DNA from: Candidatus Omnitrophota bacterium | GTDB taxonomy: Bacteria > Omnitrophota > Gorgyraeia > Duberdicusellales > 4484-171 | Reading direction: 5' to 3' | DNA: 9,239 bases | Assembly (NCBI GenBank): GCA_023228195.1 | Contig: JALOBR010000056.1 | Span: 1-9,239, forward strand | Shown here: positions 1-6,588 of the stretch, in pieces | Layout: each line of letters starts with the position of its first letter | How positions within the stretch are numbered: the first letter of the stretch is position 1 | The notes under the pieces: generated by a model | Database searches by the model: none | What the model was told of the DNA's origin: nothing | The model's input: only the letters and a program-made list of their open reading frames with translations | Program-made: the position numbers and the translations under genes

Positions 1-27
1 GGGGCACAAAAGGCCCCCTTTCTTTTT
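1..27 (+). terminator. Probable intrinsic terminator of an upstream gene
   Basis: GGGGC at 1-5 can pair with GCCCC at 13-17 across a 7-base loop, and the stem is followed by a T-rich tract at 19-27 (TTTCTTTTT). The extra C at 18 suggests that the stem continues to the left of the window, so the hairpin is probably cut by the edge. It would end transcription of a gene lying before the window; by synteny this could be frr or pyrH, but none of that gene is visible. Confidence 0.55.
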
Positions 28-60
28 AGTGAAGTAAACGATTATGAAACTCCAAATCAC

Positions 61-139
61 AAATCTCAAACAAATTTCAATGACCAAAAGTCTAATGTTC
101 GAAACCTAAATCTTTTTGGTCATTGTAAGATTGGGATTT
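61..139. repeat. Long imperfect inverted repeat (hairpin) upstream of uppS
   Basis: CAATGACCAAAA at 78-89 is a perfect 12-base inverted match to TTTTGGTCATTG at 114-125, around a 24-base loop. Farther out, 61-69 pairs with 131-139 over nine positions with one G-T wobble, separated from the inner stem by an asymmetric internal loop. There is no T-tract after the structure, so it does not look like a terminator. Its size and degenerate outer arms resemble a dispersed intergenic palindromic element more than a dedicated regulator, but only one copy is in the window. Confidence 0.6.
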
Positions 140-144
140 CAAGT

Positions 145-184
145 ATCTGTGTTTATCCGTTTTAAAATTTGTGTTAATCTGCGT
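145..184. repeat. Short imperfect direct repeat abutting the uppS start
   Basis: The segment at 145-157 recurs at 167-179 with 11 of 13 bases identical, a spacing of 22 bases, and both copies are followed shortly by CGT. The second copy ends four bases before the uppS ATG at 189. The words ATCTGTGTT and TTAATCTG resemble degenerate intergenic repeats seen in many environmental genomes; that is a recollection, not a search result. The repeat occupies the place where a ribosome binding site would be expected, and none is recognisable there. Confidence 0.45.
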
Positions 185-188
185 AGCA

Positions 189-893
189 ATGAATATACCA
201 CAACATATAGCAATTATAATGGATGGTAACGGCCGGTGGGCGAAGTCAAGGGGGCTTTCCCGTATAATCGGTCATAGCGAGGGAACCAAAAGAATAAAAG
301 AGATAATAAGGGCAGCCAAAGAAACAGGGGTAAAGATTGTAACTGTTTTTGCGTTTTCTACCGAGAATTGGAACAGGCCGAAGAATGAAATATCTATGCT
401 TTTTTCTTATCTTAATGATTTTTTGAAGAATTACAAAAACGAATTAATGAAAGAAAACATCAAGCTTAAGATAATCGGAAGAAGAGACAAGCTTGATGCA
501 AATACAATCAAAAAAATAGAAGAAGTGGAGGGTGCTACGTCTAAAAATAACGATTTCATTTTTAATATTGCAATAGACTACGGTGGCAGGTGGGATATAG
601 TAGAGGCGGTAAAAAAGGTTTTGGCAGACCTTCAAGGCTGCAAAATAACCAGGGAGCAGATAACGGAGGAGTCTTTTGGAAGTTATCTTGAATTGGGCAG
701 TTTGCCTGATCCCGAACTGCTTATAAGGACTTCGGGTGAAGAGCGCATAAGCAATTTTTTGCTTTGGAATCTTGCCTATACGGAATTTTATTTCCCGGAT
801 ATCTATTGGCCCGATTTTACAAAAGAAGAGCTAGATAAGGCAATTGGAATTTATTCCAAGAGAGAAAGGAGATTTGGCGAAGTCCATGGGTAA
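189..893 (+). CDS. uppS: Isoprenyl transferase (undecaprenyl diphosphate synthase)
   Basis: This cis-prenyltransferase condenses isopentenyl diphosphate units onto farnesyl diphosphate to give the C55-type carrier lipid used in peptidoglycan and other glycan assembly. It acts in the cytosol at the membrane face. The 234-residue protein has the full family signature: IMDGNGRWA at 10-18 with catalytic Asp12, GHSEG at 28-32, FSTENWNRP at 56-64, DYGGRW at 130-135, and the diphosphate-binding segment at 173-190 (LPDPELLIRTSGE, then R186 and SNF), followed by E199 as the likely Mg ligand. The length is normal. The ATG at 189 is preferred over an in-frame GTG at 171 because PQHIAIIMDGNGRWA lies at the usual distance from the N-terminus and the GTG falls inside a repeat-like sequence. 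No Shine-Dalgarno sequence is visible. The 3' end overlaps cdsA by eight bases. Confidence 0.97.
   Translation: MNIPQHIAIIMDGNGRWAKSRGLSRIIGHSEGTKRIKEIIRAAKETGVKIVTVFAFSTENWNRPKNEISMLFSYLNDFLKNYKNELMKENIKLKIIGRRDKLDANTIKKIEEVEGATSKNNDFIFNIAIDYGGRWDIVEAVKKVLADLQGCKITREQITEESFGSYLELGSLPDPELLIRTSGEERISNFLLWNLAYTEFYFPDIYWPDFTKEELDKAIGIYSKRERRFGEVHG
866..871 (+). promoter_or_regulatory. Candidate ribosome binding site for cdsA
   Basis: AAGGAG lies inside the 3' end of uppS, 14 bases before the cdsA ATG at 886. The spacing is longer than usual, so it supports this start only weakly. An in-frame TTG at 874 is too close to the motif, and one at 844 lies upstream of it. Confidence 0.4.
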
Positions 894-1701
894 GAGGTTG
901 GCAAGTTCATTCTTTTTAGGCGTAGTTGTAGTTTTGGCGTCTGTCTATTACCCTGTTTGCGGGTTTATGGTCACGTTACTTATAGTCGCGGGGTTGTATG
1001 AGTTTTTTTATATGGTTGAGAAAAAAGGCGTAAAATTATTTAAGCTTTTTGGCATAGTTATCGGCGTTCTTATACCCATAACAATATATTTTCATTTTTC
1101 AATAAAAGAAGGTTGGCAGTTTTTGTTCGCAGTCCTTGGGCTTTTTGTCCTTTTTGTCCTTGAGATTACAAAAAAAGAAACTCATCAGGCGGTATTATCT
1201 CTCTCAACGACAGTTTTCGGTATTATTTATATTTCCTGGTGTTTTAGTTTTTTAATAAGAGTAAGGCAGCTTCCCGAGGGCGCCTTGTTGGTAGCGTTTT
1301 TGGTGGTAGTTACAAAGTCCTCGGATATAGGGGCCTATTTATGGGGGAGAAAATACGGAAGAACGCCGCTTCTTGAAAGGATAAGCCCCAAGAAGTCGCT
1401 CGAAGGCGCGGTCGGTGGATTCTTTACCAGTCTTGTAGTGGGAGTTATCTTTTCTTTTTTTATAGAAAGTATAGGTTTTTGGGAGAAATTTTTCTTAATT
1501 ATCATATTAGCGATTATTTCTCAGCTTGGAGATTTGTTCGAATCCCTGCTTAAAAGGGATTGCCAGGTTAAGGATTCAGGAAAAATTTTCCCCGGTATGG
1601 GGGGTGTTCTTGATGTGATAGACAGCATAATTTTTACCGCCCCTACTTTCTATCTTTATGTCACGATGATGAAAGAAAGTTTATCTCTCCCGGTTTTATA
1701 A
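886..1701 (+). CDS. cdsA: Phosphatidate cytidylyltransferase (CDP-diglyceride synthase)
   Basis: CdsA is an integral membrane enzyme that converts phosphatidic acid and CTP to CDP-diacylglycerol, the branch point to phospholipid head groups. The 271-residue protein is rich in hydrophobic segments (about 10-40, 52-70, 78-94, 104-124, 132-143, 178-193, 202-213). The C-terminal family block is clear: DIGAYLWGRKYG at 147-158, ISPKKSLEG at 166-174, QLGDLFESLLKR at 213-224, then KDSGKIFPGMGG at 229-240 and LDVIDS at 242-247. Two positions differ from the usual signature: Met238 stands where PGHGG has His, and Val244 where DR is usual before the last acidic pair. The metal- and substrate-binding acids are kept, so activity is likely. 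The ATG at 886 overlaps the uppS stop; a longer TTG start at 844 is less likely because it would add a hydrophilic tail not typical of the family. Confidence 0.95.
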   Translation: MGKRLASSFFLGVVVVLASVYYPVCGFMVTLLIVAGLYEFFYMVEKKGVKLFKLFGIVIGVLIPITIYFHFSIKEGWQFLFAVLGLFVLFVLEITKKETHQAVLSLSTTVFGIIYISWCFSFLIRVRQLPEGALLVAFLVVVTKSSDIGAYLWGRKYGRTPLLERISPKKSLEGAVGGFFTSLVVGVIFSFFIESIGFWEKFFLIIILAIISQLGDLFESLLKRDCQVKDSGKIFPGMGGVLDVIDSIIFTAPTFYLYVTMMKESLSLPVL

Positions 1702-1739
1702 TTTAACCCAGAATTTATTAAGAAATTTTTAAAAATAGC

Positions 1740-2876
1740 ATGAAAACGATAAATATTTTTGGCTCGACAGGCTCTATAGGCAAAAACACCCTGGATGTTA
1801 TAAGGAAAAATAAAAAAGATTTTAAGGTGCTTGGCCTATGTACGCATAGCAATGTCGGTGCGCTTTGCGCTCAAATAAAAGAATTTTCTCCTTCTTATGT
1901 TTGTGTTGTTAACGAAGAAAGCGCCGGAAAGATTAAACACCTTAATAAAAAAATAAAATTATTTAAAGGCGAGATTGGCCTTCGTGAGTTTTCGTCCATT
2001 AATTGTGATACTTCGCTTATGGCGATTTCAGGCATTTCCGCGCTTAAGCCTCTTATGATAAATATCGAGCATGCAAAGAAAATTGCTCTTGCCAATAAAG
2101 AGTCTATAGTTACTGCGGGGGATTTTGTCTTGGATAAAGCGAAGAGATTTAAAACTAAAATTTTGCCTGTCGATAGTGAGATAAATGCGTTATTTCAGCT
2201 TTCTGCATCGCAGAATAATTTTAGTAAAGTATATTTAACTGCTTCAGGGGGCGCGCTTTTTGATTACAAACCAAAAGATTTAAGCAGGGTTTGCGTAAAA
2301 ACAGTATTATCGCATCCTACCTGGCGTATGGGCAGAAGGATAACCATTGACAGCGCAACATTAGTTAATAAAGGTTTTGAGGTTGTAGAGTCTCATCAAT
2401 TTTTCAATTTACCTTATGAAAATATCGGTATAGTCATTCATAGAGAATCGAACGTTCATGCGTTGGTTGAGTTTAAAGATAAAACGCTTTTCGCCTGCAT
2501 GTATCCGCCGGACATGCGGATACCGATTTCGTTTGCTTTAAGCTACCCTAAGCGTATAGACGCATTGCAAACCTTAAATTTTAAAGGCAAGCTTTCTCTT
2601 ACGTTTGAGCCTTTAAGGGTAAGACAGTTTCCGCTTTTGGATATAGTCCTTAACGGCGCTAAGCGTGGCGGGAATTCGCTTACAGTTTTAAATGGTTGTG
2701 ATGAGGTGGCAATAGAATATTTTTTAGGTAACAAAATAAAATTTACCGATATATATAAGGCAATGAATTATATGTTTTCGCATTACAAACAAGCTAAGCT
2801 TAAGACATTGGATGATGTTTTTTATTGGGATACCTGGGCGAAAGAAAAAACAAAGGAATATTTGAGGACATTATGA
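1740..2876 (+). CDS. dxr: 1-deoxy-D-xylulose 5-phosphate reductoisomerase
   Basis: Dxr carries out the NADPH-dependent rearrangement and reduction of DXP to 2-C-methyl-D-erythritol 4-phosphate, the committed step of the MEP isoprenoid pathway. The 378-residue protein is of normal length. Visible motifs are the nucleotide-binding GSTGSIGKNTLDV at 8-20, ALANKES at 116-122, the metal-binding VDSE at 144-147, the flexible substrate loop with HPTWRMG at 192-198, DSATLVNKGFE at 204-214 (E214 being the second metal ligand), and H234. Several near-invariant positions differ: Ile148 where DSEH has His, SGGAL at 169-173 for SGGPF, HRES at 234-237 for HPQS, and NGCDE at 318-322 for NAANE. HxES forms occur in other lineages; Ile148 is the most unusual. 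No ribosome binding site is evident in the 38-base AT-rich gap after cdsA. The stop overlaps the rseP start as ATGA. Confidence 0.96.
   Translation: MKTINIFGSTGSIGKNTLDVIRKNKKDFKVLGLCTHSNVGALCAQIKEFSPSYVCVVNEESAGKIKHLNKKIKLFKGEIGLREFSSINCDTSLMAISGISALKPLMINIEHAKKIALANKESIVTAGDFVLDKAKRFKTKILPVDSEINALFQLSASQNNFSKVYLTASGGALFDYKPKDLSRVCVKTVLSHPTWRMGRRITIDSATLVNKGFEVVESHQFFNLPYENIGIVIHRESNVHALVEFKDKTLFACMYPPDMRIPISFALSYPKRIDALQTLNFKGKLSLTFEPLRVRQFPLLDIVLNGAKRGGNSLTVLNGCDEVAIEYFLGNKIKFTDIYKAMNYMFSHYKQAKLKTLDDVFYWDTWAKEKTKEYLRTL
2864..2868 (+). promoter_or_regulatory. Ribosome binding site for rseP
   Basis: GAGGA ends four bases before the ATG at 2873, inside the last codons of dxr. It supports the ATG over an upstream in-frame TTG at 2825, and together with the ATGA overlap it implies translational coupling to dxr. 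Confidence 0.55.
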
Positions 2877-4216
2877 ATTTTCTTATTTTTATAATTATTT
2901 TGAGCATTCTTGTGGTTGCGCATGAGTTTGGGCATTTTCTCGCCGCCAGGATGAACAAAGTTAAAGTAGAAAAATTTGCAATTGGTTTCGGCCCGGTGTT
3001 ATTTACCAGAAAAGGAAAACAAACGGATTTTGTGGTTTGTCTGTTTCCTTTGGGCGGTTACGTTAAATTAGCAGGCGATAACCGCTACGAGCTAAAAGGC
3101 GCTGATTATGAATTTCTTTCAAAGCCGGTGTCTGCAAAGATAAAAATTGTATTTGCGGGGCCGTTATTTAATTTTTGTTTTGCTCTCTTGCTTTTTTGGT
3201 GTATTGCCATGTTAGGCATGACTTATAGGCAGATTGACCCGGTAATTGGCAGCGTAAAAGCAAATTCTCCGGCTCAAAGCGCGGGAGTACTTAAGGGCGA
3301 TGAAATTGTGGCTATTTCCGGCAAGCCCGTTAAGGCATGGGATGAAGTTGAGAAAAAAATCTATAATAGCAAAAATGCGGTGGAGCTAAAAGTTAAAAGA
3401 AACGATAGAATTATAGTATTTGATGTTCCAACCGTTCAAGATGAGATTCTTGATGAGTTTGGCGCGAAGAAAAAGGTTTACACGATAGGTATTTCCGTTT
3501 ATGTTCCTACAACTATTGGCAATCTGGTAGAAAACTATCCGGCGCAAAAGGCGGGCATACAGGAAAAAGACAAAGTACTTTCTGTTAACGGTAAAGAGGT
3601 AAAGCAATGGGAAGAGATGACGGATATTATCTATAATTCCAAAGGACCGGTTATTCTTAAAATAGAACGTAACGGCAAAGAATTTTCATTTACTGTGCCA
3701 TGCGAACAAAAAGAAATCATAGATGAAAACGGCAAGAAAAAAATTATTTCTCTTATCGGTGTATACCCTTTTGTTAAAACTAGAATGGTCAAATATAATT
3801 TTTTTGAGGCATTTATAAAGGGATGGGAAGAGCTTTGGAGAATATCGTCTGTTACTATAAGAGGTTTTGGAGCGATGATTCTTGGAACCCTTCCCTTAAA
3901 GGATGCAGTAACAGGGCCGCTAGGCATTTATAAAATTACTGCCGACACGGTTAAGCTGGGGCTGCTCCCGCTTATCAACTTTATGGCGATTTTAAGCGTA
4001 AGTTTGGCCATAGTAAATTTATTACCGCTTCCTTTATTTGACGGTGGGCACATTTTAACCTTTCTTGTTGAAAAAATACGAAACAAGCCGTTAAGCGAGA
4101 AAGCAGACAACTTACTTACACGTATCGGTTTTGTGCTGATAGGATTAATCGTAGTATTTGTTTTTTATAACGATATCGTCAGGTTTGGCCCAAAAATATG
4201 GGGAAAATGGTTCTAA
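2873..4216 (+). CDS. rseP: RIP metalloprotease RseP (site-2 protease) with two PDZ domains
   Basis: RseP is an intramembrane zinc protease that cleaves membrane-spanning anti-sigma factors and remnant signal peptides. The 447-residue protein matches the length of the two-PDZ form, such as E. coli RseP. The first membrane segment carries HEFGH at 17-21, with two His zinc ligands and the catalytic Glu18. A second membrane segment is at about 93-115. PDZ domains span about 122-205 and 212-295. The C-terminal helices hold NLLPLPLFDGG at 382-392, whose Asp390 is the third zinc ligand; the usual Leu of LDG is Phe here. The two PDZ units, including the strand after each domain, are clearly related at an offset of 90 residues (NSPAQSAG at 131-138 against NYPAQKAG at 221-228; IYNSK at 163-167 against 253-257). 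No anti-sigma or sigma factor gene is nearby, so its substrate is unknown. The position after dxr is typical across bacteria. Confidence 0.96.
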   Translation: MNFLIFIIILSILVVAHEFGHFLAARMNKVKVEKFAIGFGPVLFTRKGKQTDFVVCLFPLGGYVKLAGDNRYELKGADYEFLSKPVSAKIKIVFAGPLFNFCFALLLFWCIAMLGMTYRQIDPVIGSVKANSPAQSAGVLKGDEIVAISGKPVKAWDEVEKKIYNSKNAVELKVKRNDRIIVFDVPTVQDEILDEFGAKKKVYTIGISVYVPTTIGNLVENYPAQKAGIQEKDKVLSVNGKEVKQWEEMTDIIYNSKGPVILKIERNGKEFSFTVPCEQKEIIDENGKKKIISLIGVYPFVKTRMVKYNFFEAFIKGWEELWRISSVTIRGFGAMILGTLPLKDAVTGPLGIYKITADTVKLGLLPLINFMAILSVSLAIVNLLPLPLFDGGHILTFLVEKIRNKPLSEKADNLLTRIGFVLIGLIVVFVFYNDIVRFGPKIWGKWF

Positions 4217-4291
4217 AGCAGCCGTCAGCCATCGGTCGTCAGATTTCAGCTGACATCTGATATCTGAAAGCTGATAGCTTTCCAAAAAAAT
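4217..4291. repeat. Non-coding gap with degenerate short repeats (rseP-ispG)
   Basis: This 75-base gap is built from recurring related words: GTCAG occurs at 4224-4228 and again around 4238, CAGCTGA and AAGCTGATAGCT follow, and ATCTGAT/ATCTGAA stand in tandem near 4255-4268. TCAGCT at 4246-4251 can pair with AGCTGA at 4269-4274, and TTTCAG at 4244-4249 with CTGAAA at 4264-4269, so alternative small hairpins are possible. There is no T-tract and no clear promoter. It looks like a dispersed low-complexity intergenic repeat rather than a terminator. Only one copy is in the window. Confidence 0.4.
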
Positions 4292-5335
4292 ATGACACGA
4301 ACAGTAACGTTAGGTAATTTAAAGATAGGCTCAAAATATCCGGTGAGGATAAAGGGCATGCTTAAGACGCCCTACCAGGACATTAAGGGGCTTATCGCGG
4401 AAGCGAAGTCGCTCGAAAAAGAAGGAGTTGAGGCTTTGCGTATTGCGGTTCGCGAGGAGACGGATGCTAAAATAGCAAAAGTACTTAAAAAAGAAATAAA
4501 GGTGCCTATTGTTGCCGATATACATTTTCATTACAAAATTGCATTAGCTGCGATAGGCAATGGTTTTGACGGAATACGCCTTAATCCTTTAAACATACGT
4601 AAAGCAGATGAGGTAAGACAGGTAGCCAAAGAAGCCAAGATGCGCAAGATTCCCATAAGGGTTGGGGTAAATTCCGGCGGGTTTAAGAAGGATTTTTCTT
4701 CTCCCAGAATTTTCGCCAGGCAAATGGTTAATTCTGTAGGGCGTTATCTTAGGATATTGGAGAAAGAAAAGTTCTTTGATATAATGGTATCTTTAAAGGG
4801 CTCTGACGCGGCTTCTACCATAATCGCGAATGAGCTATTTTCTAAAGAGTTCGATTACCCTCTTCATTTGGGGATAACAGCCACAGGTTCATTTTTAAAC
4901 GGCATAGTTAAATCCTCAATAGGCTTGGGCGGGCTTCTCTCTAAAGGTATTGGAAATGTTATAAGAGTTTCTCTTACCGCTCCATCATTTTGGGAGATAA
5001 GAGTTGCAAAATACATTCTGCAGGCTTTGAATCTACGAAAATACGGGCCTGAAATTGTATCTTGTCCGACTTGCTCGCGTTGCGAGGTGAAACTGATAGA
5101 TATAGTTGAAAAATTCAATAAAGAACTCGAAAATTCTGGGCTAAGCGCGCCTATCCGTATTGCACTTATGGGTTGTGTCGTGAATGGGCCGGGCGAAGCT
5201 TACCAAGCTGATATAGGTGCCGCTTTTGGGAAGAAGAAAGCCGTTATATTCAGGAAGGGTAAAATTCTAAGGCAGAGTGACGAAAATAATATAATAAAAG
5301 ATTTACTTGAAGAAGCGAGGCGGATATGGATATAA
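4292..5335 (+). CDS. ispG: 4-hydroxy-3-methylbut-2-enyl diphosphate synthase (IspG/GcpE), divergent
   Basis: IspG reductively opens the MEcPP ring to HMBPP using a [4Fe-4S] cluster, the penultimate step of the MEP pathway. The 347-residue protein has the TIM-barrel then cluster-domain layout. Cluster ligands are visible: Cys258 and Cys261 in SCPTCSR, Cys295 in MGCVVNGPGEA, and Glu302. Arg and Ser positions expected to hold the substrate diphosphate appear kept (R50, R96, R123, K207, R225, S227), and ADIHFHYKIAL at 75-85 is typical. Many other positions usually near-invariant are changed: the QSMTNTDT loop reads KGMLKTPY at 21-28, RVAVPD reads RIAVRE, NPGNIG reads NPLNIR, VNSGSL reads VNSGGF, and TEAG reads TATG at 196-199. 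An extra Cys264 follows the CxxC pair. It is probably active but belongs to a divergent subgroup. No ribosome binding site is visible before the ATG. It overlaps the next gene by ten bases. Confidence 0.94.
   Translation: MTRTVTLGNLKIGSKYPVRIKGMLKTPYQDIKGLIAEAKSLEKEGVEALRIAVREETDAKIAKVLKKEIKVPIVADIHFHYKIALAAIGNGFDGIRLNPLNIRKADEVRQVAKEAKMRKIPIRVGVNSGGFKKDFSSPRIFARQMVNSVGRYLRILEKEKFFDIMVSLKGSDAASTIIANELFSKEFDYPLHLGITATGSFLNGIVKSSIGLGGLLSKGIGNVIRVSLTAPSFWEIRVAKYILQALNLRKYGPEIVSCPTCSRCEVKLIDIVEKFNKELENSGLSAPIRIALMGCVVNGPGEAYQADIGAAFGKKKAVIFRKGKILRQSDENNIIKDLLEEARRIWI
5317..5320 (+). promoter_or_regulatory. Ribosome binding site for the CpaF-like ATPase
   Basis: GAGG lies five bases before the ATG at 5326, inside the end of ispG. 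The placement supports this start and coupled translation with ispG. Confidence 0.45.
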
Positions 5336-6579
5336 AAGCTATTAAAAAAGATTTGCGGAAAGAATTAAGTTTTTTAGGCGGTGCAGATGCCAAGCTCGAG
5401 GAAGGAATCATTCGCGATCGCATAACAAAGATATTTGATTTCTGGGAAAAAGAAAAAGGCCGCACAATTGATAACGAATCAAAAGAAAAAGTCATAAAGG
5501 AACTTTGCGATGAATTTTTAGGTTGGGGACCGCTTCAGAAATTAATGGATGATCCTAATATAACCGAGATAATGATAAACGGGCCTTTTAAAATTTATAT
5601 AGAAAAAAACGGCAGAAAGGTAGCAACTGACGTAAAGTTTGATGACGAGATCCACTTGCGCCACGCAATTGAAAAGATGCTTATTCCTGCCGGCAGGCGC
5701 GTCGATGAATCTTACCCGTACGTGGATTTTTCTCTAACAGACGGTTCCCGTGTTAATGTCATTATCCCGCCGCTTTCGGTAGGCGGCGCAACAGTAACTA
5801 TCAGAAAATTCTTGCGCAGCATAAGTTTAGTAAATGATTTAGTTGACTTGGGAACCATTGACGAAAGAATGGCTAAATTTCTGGTTGCCTGCATTAAGGC
5901 AAAAGTGAATATCCTTTTTTCAGGTGCTACCGGCAGCGGTAAAACCACGACTCTTGAAGTGCTTTCTGCGTATATAAGTCCGATGGAAAGAATTATAGTT
6001 ATTGAAGATACTCTTGAGCTTACGCTAAGACAGGAACACGTTGTGCGTTTATTGACGCGTCCGCCTAACATTGAAGGCAAGGGTACAATTGAAATAAGGG
6101 ACCTGTTTATTAATACTTTGCGAATGAGGCCTACCAGGATTATTCTAGGTGAAATAAGAGGGGCAGAAGCGATGGATTACCTGCAGGCTTTAAATAGCGG
6201 ACACCGGGGCTGCCTTGCGGTAATACATGCATCAAGCCCTTTCGATGCATTAACCAGGCTTGAGACAACCGCGCTCTATGCCGGCTTATATATGCCGGTT
6301 TGGGCTATAAGAAAACAAATCGCATCAGGCGTAGATTTAATTATACAACATGATCAGCTTACTGATGGTACAAGAAAGATAACTTATATGACGGAAGTTA
6401 TTGACCGCTTAAACGGAGAAGAAATAATTCTTAACGATATTTTCCGTTACGAAATAGATAAAGTTGAGCTGGATGGAAAAGTAATGGGTTCATTTAAAGC
6501 AAAGAATGTTCCGGTATTTTTCCCGTTGTTCAAGAAAAAAGGCGTTGAATTAAGCGAGGATATATTTAAAGATAAATAA
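5326..6579 (+). CDS. cpaF: CpaF/TadA-family type II/IV secretion system ATPase
   Basis: Members of this family are hexameric cytoplasmic ATPases that power Tad (Flp) pilus assembly or related secretion. The 417-residue protein has a charged helical N-terminus (1-60), the family N-terminal domain with LGWGPLQKLMDDPNITEIM at 65-83, RRVDESYPYVD at 124-134 and DGSRVNVIIPPL at 139-150, then TIRKF at 158-162. The ATPase core has Walker A GATGSGKTT at 200-208 (Lys206), the Asp box IIVIEDTLEL at 223-232, Walker B RIILGEIRGAEA at 271-282 with catalytic Glu276, and a His box at 293-301 (H293, H301) followed by RLET. All core motifs are intact. It is shorter than Caulobacter CpaF because the N-terminal extension is short. 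No pilin, prepilin peptidase, TadB/TadC platform protein or secretin lies in the window, so its machine must be encoded elsewhere. It overlaps ispG by ten bases and ends nine bases before proS, so it is part of the operon. Confidence 0.93.
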   Translation: MDIKAIKKDLRKELSFLGGADAKLEEGIIRDRITKIFDFWEKEKGRTIDNESKEKVIKELCDEFLGWGPLQKLMDDPNITEIMINGPFKIYIEKNGRKVATDVKFDDEIHLRHAIEKMLIPAGRRVDESYPYVDFSLTDGSRVNVIIPPLSVGGATVTIRKFLRSISLVNDLVDLGTIDERMAKFLVACIKAKVNILFSGATGSGKTTTLEVLSAYISPMERIIVIEDTLELTLRQEHVVRLLTRPPNIEGKGTIEIRDLFINTLRMRPTRIILGEIRGAEAMDYLQALNSGHRGCLAVIHASSPFDALTRLETTALYAGLYMPVWAIRKQIASGVDLIIQHDQLTDGTRKITYMTEVIDRLNGEEIILNDIFRYEIDKVELDGKVMGSFKAKNVPVFFPLFKKKGVELSEDIFKDK

Positions 6580-6588
6580 TTCCTAACT

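Noticed and set aside
117..146. Possible sigma-70 type promoter before uppS (TTGGTC and AAGTAT)
   Set aside because: Both boxes match the consensus poorly and lie partly within the inverted repeat; this is not enough to call a promoter.
171..188. GTG start adding six residues to UppS
   Set aside because: The added residues come from a repeat-like sequence and have no family match; the ATG at 189 places the catalytic motif at the usual distance.
844..885. TTG start giving a longer CdsA
   Set aside because: It would overlap uppS by 50 bases and add a hydrophilic tail before the first membrane segment; the ATG at 886 fits better.
2825..2872. TTG start giving a longer RseP
   Set aside because: It adds a charged stretch before the first membrane helix; the ATG at 2873 has a GAGGA site and the common ATGA overlap.
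4217..4291. Terminator or riboswitch between rseP and ispG
   Set aside because: The possible stems are short and lack a T-tract, and no known riboswitch core is recognisable; a degenerate repeat explains it better.
5712..6080. Minus-strand open frame of 122 codons opposite the CpaF-like ATPase
   Set aside because: It is antisense to the conserved ATPase core including Walker A, with no family features of its own.
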